Origin: Streptomyces canus
GTDB taxonomy: Bacteria; Actinomycetota; Actinomycetes; Streptomycetales; Streptomycetaceae
Direction of reading: 5' to 3'
NCBI RefSeq assembly: GCF_030816965.1
Contig: NZ_JAUSYQ010000002.1
Span: forward strand, 6,810,001 to 6,874,000
Length of the DNA: 64,000 nt
Under the pieces are notes generated by a model. It worked only from the letters and a program-made list of their open reading frames with translations. It searched no databases and was not told where the DNA came from. The position numbers and the translations under genes are program-made. The number at the start of each line of letters is the position of its first letter. Positions within the stretch are counted from its first letter, which is position 1. Below are positions 35,017-42,087 of the stretch, in pieces.

Positions 35017-35276
35017 GCGGCGTTCGCTCCACCCGCCGCCTGGTCGTCACGGGCCTGGTGGAGCTGGTCGCGCAGGGCCTGGATCTCCTTGTCGGTGACG
35101 GGTCCGTGTTCGGCTTCGGCGACGGCGATGAGCTCGTTGAGGTTGTCGCGTTCGATCTGGCGGGCGACTGCTGCGGCGACGTACGCGGACAGCCCGGAGG
35201 GGCCGCTGCGGGCCTTGGCGGCTTCGGCGATGTCGCGTGGCATAGTGATCGAGTACTTGCCGGTAGGCTCACTCAT
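35013..35276 (-). CDS. Antitoxin partner of PIN toxin
   Basis: An 87-residue protein. The N-terminal KYSITMPRDIAEAAKARSGPSGLSAYVAAAVARQIERDNL resembles a ribbon-helix-helix DNA-binding domain. The C-terminal acidic/Gln-rich helix probably wraps the toxin. It overlaps the PIN gene by 4 bases and is first in the operon, the usual antitoxin-toxin order. Autoregulation is expected for this type of pair. Confidence 0.82.
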   Translation of the reverse strand: MSEPTGKYSITMPRDIAEAAKARSGPSGLSAYVAAAVARQIERDNLNELIAVAEAEHGPVTDKEIQALRDQLHQARDDQAAGGANAA

Positions 35277-35292
35277 GCTACGTATCCTACCG

Positions 35293-35402
35293 TCAATCCT
35301 CCCGGGCGGTGTGCGCGTCCTGTTCGCTCACCGTGATGCTGCCGTCGGCGTACACCGAACCCGGCGCGTAGCCCTCGAAGTACCGATCCTGGACCGGGCG
35401 TT
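35293..35402 (-). pseudogene. MaoC-like dehydratase N-terminal remnant
   Basis: A minus-strand frame gives QDRYFEGYAPGSVYADGSITVSEQDAHTARED and then a stop. The first 25 residues match the N-terminus of MaoC-type enoyl hydratases (YFEDYVPG-x-VYE-x-GS). The catalytic hot-dog core is absent. Confidence 0.5.
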
Positions 35403-35575
35403 GAAGCCGGCGTCGCCCAACGTGGTGGTGGTCCTCATGGGCGGCTCGACAGCCGTGCGACCCGCAGGCGGCGGCCCCGGCTGGGTTGGTCCATGCGCGA
35501 GCACACCGCGCTGTGCGAGGTCGCGCCGCAGTGGGATGCGTGCTGTCCTGGAAGCATCCGCAGGAGGACTTGCCG

Positions 35576-36412
35576 ATGCGTCACAGCCGGACTTCCGCCT
35601 TCGTATCCGCCCGGTCGCCCGCGCCGACCGGAGCGGGCGGCGGCCTGCTGCCGAAGCGGGACCTCGCAGTCGCATGGTTCCTGGTCGTCCTGATCGCGGT
35701 GCCCGCCTGGGCGCTGACGGTCGGGCAGGCCCGGGACATGGAGGTCGGGCCCGGCACGATGGGGATGGCGCTGCCGCTGTTCCTGCTGCTGTGGGTGACG
35801 ATGATGGCGGCCATGATGCTGCCGTCCATGGCGCCAGTGGCCATCACGTGGGTGCGGGGAATCGGACGGCAGTCCTCCGGCTGGAGTCGGACCGGGCGCA
35901 CCGTCGAGTTCGTGGGCGGGTATCTGCTGGTGTGGACCGCCTTCGGACTTCTCGCCTACGCGGCCCTGGCCCTTACCGGCGGACTGGTGGACGACCATCC
36001 GACCGCCGGGCGCTGGATCGGCGCCGTGGCCTTCCTGCTCGCGGGCCTCTATCAGCTGGGCCCCCTCAAATACGTCTGTCTGAGGCACTGCCGCGACCCC
36101 ATGAGCCACCTGGTGCACTACGCCGGGTTCCGGCAGCCGGCCCGCGACCTTCGGGTGGGCGTCCATCACGGCGCCTACTGCGTCGGCTGCTGCGCGGGAC
36201 TGATGGTCGTGCTGGTCCCGCTCGGCGTGATGAACGTTGCGGCGATGGCCGGACTGGCCGTGGTGATCTTCGTGGAGAAGCTGTGGTCCCGTGGCCCGCT
36301 GCTCGGCCGGATCGTGGGCGTCGTGTTTCTCGTGCTGGCTGTGCTCGCGCCGTTCCAGGACTGGCTGCTGCCGGGGCTGCAGGGGGAAATGCCCTCGATG
36401 GACGGCATGTGA
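35576..36412 (+). CDS. DUF2182 predicted metal-binding membrane protein
   Basis: A 278-residue polytopic protein with about seven hydrophobic helices. Met-rich helix LLLWVTMMAAMMLPSMAPVAI is a DUF2182 hallmark, and conserved Cys/His occur in LKYVCLRHCRDPMSH and HHGAYCVGCCAGLMVVL. These suggest binding of a soft metal in the membrane. AGGAGG lies eight bases before ATG; longer upstream frames lack support. It is convergent with NrtS (one base between stops) and near two DUF1326 genes, which often accompany DUF2182. The function is unknown. Confidence 0.85.
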   Translation: MRHSRTSAFVSARSPAPTGAGGGLLPKRDLAVAWFLVVLIAVPAWALTVGQARDMEVGPGTMGMALPLFLLLWVTMMAAMMLPSMAPVAITWVRGIGRQSSGWSRTGRTVEFVGGYLLVWTAFGLLAYAALALTGGLVDDHPTAGRWIGAVAFLLAGLYQLGPLKYVCLRHCRDPMSHLVHYAGFRQPARDLRVGVHHGAYCVGCCAGLMVVLVPLGVMNVAAMAGLAVVIFVEKLWSRGPLLGRIVGVVFLVLAVLAPFQDWLLPGLQGEMPSMDGM

Positions 36413-36413
36413 C

Positions 36414-36677
36414 TCACCTGGCCCGCCGCGACCGTGCGCTCCGCCAGGCGGCCCGCCGACAGCCGAAGAAGCCCGCGCTGGACACGCAGAACGGCACCAG
36501 GTAGTTGAACAGCACCCGCAACCAGGTCGCGGCCGTGGCGTCGCCGGACGCGATCACCGCGCCCTGGTTGACCAGTGAGAGCAGGGTGCCCACAAGGAGG
36601 GCGATCGGCACGCACCTCGATACCGAGGCCGCCGAGAACACCGTCGCCAGGAGTCGCGGTGGCTCGCCTGCGCTCAT
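36414..36677 (-). CDS. nrtS: NrtS-like small membrane protein
   Basis: An 87-residue protein with two hydrophobic helices (CVPIALLVGTLLSLVNQGAVIA and VLFNYLVPFCVSSAGFFG), matching the NrtS family first described in nitrate/nitrite transport. The YLVPFCVSS motif is typical. It lies 12 bases after the DUF1326 gene on the same strand, so the two probably share a transcript. No nitrate assimilation genes are nearby, so a transport role for nitrate is doubtful here. Confidence 0.75.
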   Translation of the reverse strand: MSAGEPPRLLATVFSAASVSRCVPIALLVGTLLSLVNQGAVIASGDATAATWLRVLFNYLVPFCVSSAGFFGCRRAAWRSARSRRAR

Positions 36678-36689
36678 GGGTGAACTCGC

Positions 36690-37313
36690 TCAGACCCGCC
36701 CGTGAGCGGCCTCTTCGGTCTCCTCGCTGCTGAAGACGTAGTCGGCGGTCTCGCCGTACGACGCCTCGTAGCTCAGCCCGAAGGCGTTGGAACGACCAGT
36801 GGTGGTGCCGACTTCGAATTCGGGTGCGAACCCGAACATGGCGTTCTTGATCTTTGTCGAGCTGCCGTCGGGTCCGGTGAGCGGTTGGTAGGAGAGTTCC
36901 GTCCTGCCCTCGACGGTGAGGCCGGGCCTGTCCCCGTCCGTGAGGGACACCCTCGCCCGCTCCATGCCCAGGTACTCGCCGTAGAACTGCGACAGCTGGC
37001 CGAAAGGTCCGCCTTCCCGGCCGGACAGGATGCGGTCCAGGGCTTCGGCCTGCTCATCGCTGGCCGCGCTGTCCACGACCAGCCCGACCTTCCAGTTGCC
37101 CGAGGACAGATTGGAGGGGAAATGGTTGTAGAACGCGAAGTCCACGTCGGACAGGTCCAGATCGCCCAGATTCCCGTCCGCCACATGAAACACGGCCGTG
37201 CCCAGACATTCGGTCCCGCCCTTGGCGTCCCGCGGCTGACCGTCGTACGGACAGCTGCACAACACCGCACAAGAGCAACCGGCCACATAAGTGCCGGATA
37301 TCGTCCACGACAT
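36690..37313 (-). CDS. DUF1326 protein, copy 1
   Basis: A 207-residue protein starting SWTISGTYVAGCSCAVLCSCPYDG, with four Cys in a C-x-C-x4-C-x-C arrangement typical of DUF1326. Later blocks VFHVADGNLGDLDLSDV and GREGGPFGQLSQFYGEYLG fit the family. The Cys cluster suggests metal or redox chemistry; the function is unknown. GGGGAG precedes ATG. It probably forms an operon with NrtS. A second DUF1326 gene lies 800 bases upstream on the same strand. Confidence 0.85.
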   Translation of the reverse strand: MSWTISGTYVAGCSCAVLCSCPYDGQPRDAKGGTECLGTAVFHVADGNLGDLDLSDVDFAFYNHFPSNLSSGNWKVGLVVDSAASDEQAEALDRILSGREGGPFGQLSQFYGEYLGMERARVSLTDGDRPGLTVEGRTELSYQPLTGPDGSSTKIKNAMFGFAPEFEVGTTTGRSNAFGLSYEASYGETADYVFSSEETEEAAHGRV

Positions 37314-37402
37314 GACTGCTCCCCTCTTCCGATGGTGATGGCGGCAAGCGTCGTCTGTACTTTCACGCTAGACCTGTCAAATTGGCATGTAAACGGCGTT
37401 TC

Positions 37403-38073
37403 ATGACAAGACGTACCGGCGTGCTCACCCTGTCCGCCGTGCTCACGCCGCCTCGTCCTCCTGCTCCTGCGCTGCCGTGGCCCTCGCCCGGTCTCTCTTC
37501 CGCAAGGGCGCCAACTTCACCGCGGCGATGACCTTTGAGATCGCCTCCACCCACCTGGTCATCGAACTCGGCGTGATCATGGCGCTGTTGAGGGGATGGC
37601 AATGCACCGCCGCCGAGCTCGTCGGCGAGCCGATCATGATCGTCGTACTACAGGGCGGGAAGGGCTCCGCCCGCAGGCTGTTCTCCCGTGACGGCTTCAC
37701 CTCGTTGTCGCACGTCTTCGCCCTGCTGATCCTTCCGATCCTGAGCATCTACCGGAAGTACTACGGCGCCCGCATGGCCGGCTTCCTGCTGGTGACCTTC
37801 TTCGCGGCGCCGGCCGTCGCGGGACATGGTGTCGGGTTCGCCTTCGGGGCCCGGGACTCATCCCCGACCAGGCCGATGCGAGGATCCCCGAAGAGGGCAT
37901 CACCTGGCACTACACGACCTGGCTCAACATCACCTTCCTGCTTCTGGCGGCAACTCTGCTCGTACGCTCCTGCGCACTGGCGGCCCTGCGATGCTGCGGA
38001 TGATGGGCGGATCCCCCAAGCCGGCGAACAGGGGCACGAGCACGCCCATACCCGCCATGGACACAGCCACTGA
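37403..38073 (+). pseudogene. Decayed permease (DUF318/ArsP-like)
   Basis: Blocks of a metal/arsenical-type permease occur in order but in shifting frames. VLTLSAVLT is followed by SSSCSCAAVALARSLFRKGANFTAAMTFEIAS, then HLVIELGVIMALLRGW. A deletion follows, then RRLFSRDGFTSLSHVF and, after another deletion, LLILPILSIYRKYYGARM. A frameshift then gives GLIPDQADARIPEEGITWHYTTWLNITFLLL, and the end carries MLRMMGGSPKP and a His-rich tail (HEHAHTRHGHSH). The intact family is about 400 residues. At least three frameshifts and two internal deletions make it nonfunctional. It sits inside the DUF1326/DUF2182 cluster. Confidence 0.8.
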
Positions 38074-38119
38074 GCCCGTCTCTCCCCCTGCACGGAGAGG
38101 CCCGGGGCGGAGCCTCTCG

Positions 38120-38776
38120 TCAGTCAGGACCGCTCCAGTCGAACGGGAAGTGTTTGCTCGACTTCCCCGAGCGTTCCCAGGAGAAGCCGAATGCGTCGGC
38201 GCGGTCGACGGTGGCCCGTCCCCAGGTGGCGACCTGGCCCGGCCCGACCTCGGCGCCCGGGGCGTTGTGGACCTGGACGCGTGCGCCGTCCGGCGTCGTC
38301 GGGCCGGTGAGTGCCTCGGCGGTGGCCGTGACCTTGCCGGGGATCTCGGCTCGCCAGGTGGCGAGGTCCTCGTCGATCTCGACGTGGATGGGGGCGAAGT
38401 CCATGCCGCGCATCTCGGGGTGGAGCATGGCCCCGAACTGCGCAGGCCATCCGCCCGCCTCACCGCCGAAGATCGCTCCGAGTGCACCGCGCTGCTGCTC
38501 GTCGGCGCGCTCGTCCAGGAAGACCGCGGCGTACGCGTCGGTGTGCGTGCCGGCCCAGACGTTGCCCACGAAGGCGCCGAGCATCAGGACGTTGAGATCG
38601 TCGAGCCGCACGTCGCCGAAGCTTCCTTCCCGGATGTGCCAGACCAGCACGCCTTCGCAGTCGCCGTAGGTCGGGGTCTGCGCAAACGTGCAGGGGCACG
38701 GTATGGCGCACTTGCACACATCGAACCAATCACCGGCCAGGCGCCAGCGCGTACCGGTGGTGACCTGCTCTGTCAT
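38120..38776 (-). CDS. DUF1326 protein, copy 2
   Basis: A 218-residue protein. WRLAGDWFDVCKCAIPCPCTFAQTPTYGDCEGVL gives four Cys spaced like copy 1, followed by HIREGSFGDVRLDDLNVLML and GGEAGGWPAQFGAML. The two copies share layout but clearly differ in sequence, so they are old paralogues rather than a recent duplication. AGGAGGGAA precedes ATG; an upstream ATG would give an unsupported 37-residue extension. Confidence 0.85.
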   Translation of the reverse strand: MTEQVTTGTRWRLAGDWFDVCKCAIPCPCTFAQTPTYGDCEGVLVWHIREGSFGDVRLDDLNVLMLGAFVGNVWAGTHTDAYAAVFLDERADEQQRGALGAIFGGEAGGWPAQFGAMLHPEMRGMDFAPIHVEIDEDLATWRAEIPGKVTATAEALTGPTTPDGARVQVHNAPGAEVGPGQVATWGRATVDRADAFGFSWERSGKSSKHFPFDWSGPD

Positions 38777-38957
38777 CTCGCTTCCCTCCTGCCGAGCCCG
38801 AGAGAGCTCACTCGGAGTGGCGAGACCGCGTGTCCCGAGCCCACACCCGAGATGGCGAAGCGGCCTCCATTCCAGCTTGCACCGCACGTCCCGGTAGGGG
38901 AAACCCGGGCATCGAGGCGCTCACATGTACCCCGCGCGGTGAGCGGAGCGAGCCGCC

Positions 38958-39692
38958 TTGACGACCGCGCCGGACGTCCGTCCGATGCGGCGCTCCGTAA
39001 GGCACTTCGTAACTGTGCGGCGTGCCTGCGGCCGTCGCCTCGTGGGTCTGTTCGCCGCCATGTACTTCGGTGGTCTCCGGCCGGCGGAATCAGTCGGCCT
39101 CGTCGAGACGGACCTGATCCTTCCCGAACGGGGTTGGGGCTCGGCCCTGCTCCACCGGACCCGCCCGTCGGTCGGCAAGCAGTGGACCGACTCGTGAGAG
39201 ACCCACGACGACCGCGGGCTGAAGAACCGGCCGACCGAGGACGTTCGGCGCGTGACCATCCTGCCTCACCTCGTCGCCGTGCTCCGCGAGCATCTGGCCA
39301 ACTTCGGCACGGCGGAAGACGGACGGCTCTTCTTCAGCGAGAAGGCTCGGTCGTCCCGTCCTCTACCTACTACCGCATGGCAGGAAGCCCGGCTCCTCGC
39401 CCTCCCACCGACCGTCGCGGCCTCGCCGCTCGCGAGTAGACCGTACGACCTCCGTCACTCGGCCTGTCGACGTGGCTCAACGCCGGCGTTGACCCCACCG
39501 AGGTTGCCGAGCGCGCCGGCAACAGCGTTGAGGTCCTGCTGACCCGCTACGCGAAGTGCCTCGACGGACGGCAGGACGTCGCCAACCGGCGCATCCAGGA
39601 CCTGCTTCGCGAGTACGAGCGAGGCCATCACCCGTGCCTGAGGCCCCTGGAGTTATCCAGGGGCCTCGCTGTTTGCGCACTGTCTAGCAGTT
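38958..39692 (+). pseudogene. Truncated, frameshifted tyrosine recombinase
   Basis: This is the catalytic half of a phage-type integrase closely resembling the intact one at 46643. GRRLVGLFAAMYFGGLRPAE runs to KQWTDS and then a TGA (39195-39197) where the relative has Gly. ETHDDRGLKNRP continues in frame. Two shifts near 39350-39385 are followed by ARLLALPP and YDLRHSA. Another shift leads to STWLNAGVDPTEVAERAGNSVEVLLTRYAKC, with the nucleophilic Tyr. The N-terminal half is missing. Confidence 0.88.
39641..39666. terminator. Terminator after the integrase relic
   Basis: A perfect 10-bp inverted repeat (AGGCCCCTGG, 6-base loop, CCAGGGGCCT) lies at the end of the recombinase pseudogene. Confidence 0.8.
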
Positions 39693-39796
39693 GAACGCGT
39701 ACGCAGAGCCTTTGCATGGGCTCTGATTCAAGCCGTCCGCTCGGGATGCGGCTGTATGCGTACAGCGGCTACCGAGTGTTCGGTGTCACCTCTCGT

Positions 39797-40318
39797 CTAT
39801 TGGCGAACCTTCGCCAGAGCCAGCTGCACGAGCCGCAGAGCCGTCTTGACGGCTGCGTCGTCGCGGAGCGGGCAATTCACGACGTACTGATGACCGGGCC
39901 GCACGTCGCGGTAACTCACGTGCGGGTCGTTCAGTTCGGCCACATCTTCCTTCGTCAGACGCAAGGTCAGGCCCCCGTTCCGGGGCTTGACATAAGCAAC
40001 CGCCCCAAACCGACGAATGCCGGCATCGTGCACCATGACGTAGTCAGTGCGACCGTCCTGTGTGCGCTCGGATTCGCCTGGGCCGATCTCGACGTTGCCG
40101 AGTTCGACGACTCCGCGGAGGAAGTCGAGCACTCGGTTAGCGGTCTCCGCGCTTCGCGCTCGGCCATGGACCAGATCAGTGATCTGGGCCCACTCCAGCG
40201 CGTCGACGGCGGTATCAACGGCCACCTCGACTGGTGCCCCCGAGTCGTTGTCTTCGTCCGCACCAGTCAGCCGAAGAAACTCAGCGATCTCCTGCGGTGT
40301 GCCTTCAAGTAGGCGCAT
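39797..40318 (-). CDS. Hypothetical protein behind palindromic operators
   Basis: A 173-residue protein of unknown family. It opens MRLLEGTPQEIAEFLRLTG, has a Ser/Ala helical middle (NRVLDFLRGVVELGNVEIG) and ends with a mixed alpha/beta part (GGLTLRLTKEDVAELNDPHVSYRDVRPGHQYVVNCPLRD, then TALRLVQLALAKV). The ATG chosen has GAGGGGAGGG upstream. The promoter region holds two palindromes that could bind a repressor. Codon use is less GC-rich than in the core genes, consistent with acquired DNA. Confidence 0.75.
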   Translation of the reverse strand: MRLLEGTPQEIAEFLRLTGADEDNDSGAPVEVAVDTAVDALEWAQITDLVHGRARSAETANRVLDFLRGVVELGNVEIGPGESERTQDGRTDYVMVHDAGIRRFGAVAYVKPRNGGLTLRLTKEDVAELNDPHVSYRDVRPGHQYVVNCPLRDDAAVKTALRLVQLALAKVRQ

Positions 40319-40338
40319 CGGCCCTCCCCTCACTCGTA

Positions 40339-40401
40339 CACACTCCAGCGTGTGTACGTGAACTCAAGGATACTCACACAAGCTTACGCGTGTACACGCG
40401 T
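40339..40401 (-). promoter_or_regulatory. Candidate operator palindromes
   Basis: Two inverted repeats precede the 39797-40318 gene: GTACACAC-tccag-CGTGTGTAC (about 40339-40360) and the perfect 16-mer ACGCGTGTACACGCGT (40386-40401). Both use the half-site ACAC(A/G)CG. Such paired related palindromes suggest binding of one dimeric regulator. Confidence 0.55.
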
Positions 40402-40737
40402 ATGTCTCTTCCGGGACGGCGATCTTTTGATGCCATGACGGGCTGTTGCGGGTGGAGGACGGCCTTCGGGCTGTTACAGCTGGGGGAGACAACTCAGCCG
40501 GGTCGTCCGGAGGTAAGCCCGGTGCCGAGCAGTTCACGATGGGGCTGAGGTCCTGAGTGATTCGCTCGCGACGTCCCTCACGGGCTCCAGGCGCTCGCCA
40601 GCGCCGTGGAGTGCCTTGCCCGGGCCTCGTCGTTTCCTGGGTTTCACCTGGGGGCGACGCTTCAAGATCCCGTCCATGCCTCGTCCATAGACCCCGACAT
40701 ACAGCCGCTCCGACCGGCACACGCCAGCACACACGCG

Positions 40738-40777
40738 AAGACCCCGTCCTCGGCAAAAGCGCCGATGGCGGGGTCTT
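40738..40777. terminator. Terminator-like hairpin beside the tRNA fragment
   Basis: A 9-bp stem (AAGACCCCG with CGGGGTCTT) encloses a further CGGC-AAAA-GCCG inner hairpin. It lies 19 bases past the 3' end of the tRNA-Arg fragment and may be the original terminator of the intact tRNA gene. Confidence 0.65.
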
Positions 40778-40795
40778 TGGGCACCTGAATCAAGG

Positions 40796-40841
40796 TGCCC
40801 CCGGCAGGATTCGAACCTGCGCACACGGCTCCGGAGGCCGT
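40796..40841 (-). tRNA. 3' half of tRNA-Arg(CCG), probable attachment-site scar
   Basis: On the minus strand the sequence contains a 5-bp anticodon stem (ACGGC/GCCGT) around loop CTCCGGA (anticodon CCG), a T arm (GCAGG-TTCGAAT-CCTGC) and the acceptor 3' strand CGGGGGC plus discriminator A. The 5' acceptor strand, D arm and D stem are absent upstream. Integrative elements of actinomycetes recombine within tRNA 3' halves, so this is best read as an attL/attR direct-repeat copy. No second copy or intact gene was found within the window. Confidence 0.75.
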
Positions 40842-41547
40842 CGGCTTCCCGCGCGTTTTCGCAGGTCAGCGGCTTACCTGACAGGCTGTCAGGCCCGCCG
40901 TCCCGCGCATGTCCCGCGAGATTGAAATAGCCCTTTTGGTTGCCTTGTCCGTATCGTTCCCCGTGGCCGCAGATCCATGCGCCATGACGTAGATCACGGC
41001 TTCCTCGGGCAAGCGTAGAGGTATACGGTGCGGCCCTCAATCGAACAGGGGGGCAGCCCGGGGCGCGGGCAATCCAAGCGAGCCGGTCGTGTGCCAGGTG
41101 TGGTTGGGGCGCTCCCGTGCGGCGCTGTGTACGGTCACGTAGTTACTTGATCGTCGATACCCGCGATTGCCGATGCATCACTGCCTGTTCATCCTGATCA
41201 CGGCTTGGCTGTGTCCGTAACGCCACCATCCAGCAGTCGCCCCGGGGGCCCGAACTGCTCCGCCGCCAGAACACGTACTACTTCAGGATGGGAGTGAGGA
41301 ACGGGGCTGCGATGCGAATGTCGGGCCCCAGCTCGGGTGAACAGAGCTTCGACGCCGTCGATTTCGAACGCAGGGTGGACGCCGTCAGTGATGATGTGAC
41401 AGCCGCGGTGAAGGGCTGGCTGGTTGACGTCGGTCGCATGCACTCGAAGCTGAGATCGCCTATCTGGAGGTCCGCGTCTGGACGAAGACCGGAAGGGCCT
41501 TCCGTCATCGAGAAGGCACGGGGTGTGGATCGCTGCGAGGGGAGGCG

Positions 41548-41955
41548 TCAGCCCAGCAAGGGCAGGATCAGCGCGAGGATGACGAAGGTGCCGGTAAAAG
41601 TGCTGGCGGCGGAAGCGAGTCGCTTTGCCTTGCTGGCTCCGAGGGTGGGGGTACCGCCGGGCGGTGCGACCCTAGGGCCGGTGAGGTCGTACGCGGTGTA
41701 CGCGAGGACGAGTCCGACGAAGATCGTGACGGCGGTTAGGGCGACGCGCGGCCCGCTGGTAGTGCCGTCGGCGAGATCGAGGGCGGCGGCGACGATGCAT
41801 ACGTCAGTGAAGGTGGCTATGACAGCGGCGCCGGCCGCACCCCAGGCCAGGGCGTGGGTGGCGCCGTCGCCGACGGCAAGGCGGAATGCGACACGAGCTG
41901 TGACCAGGGCGGCCAGGACGGTGCACGCTAGAAGCACGATGACGACGATGGACAC
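41548..41955 (-). CDS. Small integral membrane protein
   Basis: A protein of about 135 residues with hydrophobic helices at its start (VSIVVIVLLACTVLAALVTARVAF), middle (HALAWGAAGAAVIATFTDVCIVAAAL and VALTAVTIFVGLVLAYTAY) and end (TFVILALILPLL). No family is recognised. The start was set at GTG because AAGGGGG lies seven bases upstream. It is divergent from the large P-loop gene, whose start is 132 bases away, so the two could share a control region. Confidence 0.65.
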   Translation of the reverse strand: MSIVVIVLLACTVLAALVTARVAFRLAVGDGATHALAWGAAGAAVIATFTDVCIVAAALDLADGTTSGPRVALTAVTIFVGLVLAYTAYDLTGPRVAPPGGTPTLGASKAKRLASAASTFTGTFVILALILPLLG

Positions 41956-42087
41956 GGCGACCCCCTTGCGGCGAAGTGCTTTGCGGGCACGACGGATGTG
42001 CGGGGTCGACTGTGGTTTTCCCCACGCCCACTGTCCCAGGTTTTTTGAGACAATCAAAACAATGCACGTCAGAGGAGGTGAACAGTC

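Larger units (their letters stand above)
40402..41547. other. Mostly gene-free stretch with tRNA scar
   Basis: Apart from the partial tRNA and its hairpin, no gene is recognised. Small frames at 41198-41508 on the minus strand and a plus-strand frame starting at 41288 are open, but none has a family match or a supported start. Confidence 0.4.

Noticed and set aside
40560..41040. 168-codon minus-strand frame covering the tRNA fragment
   Set aside because: It reads straight through tRNA structure and a terminator hairpin and has no family resemblance.
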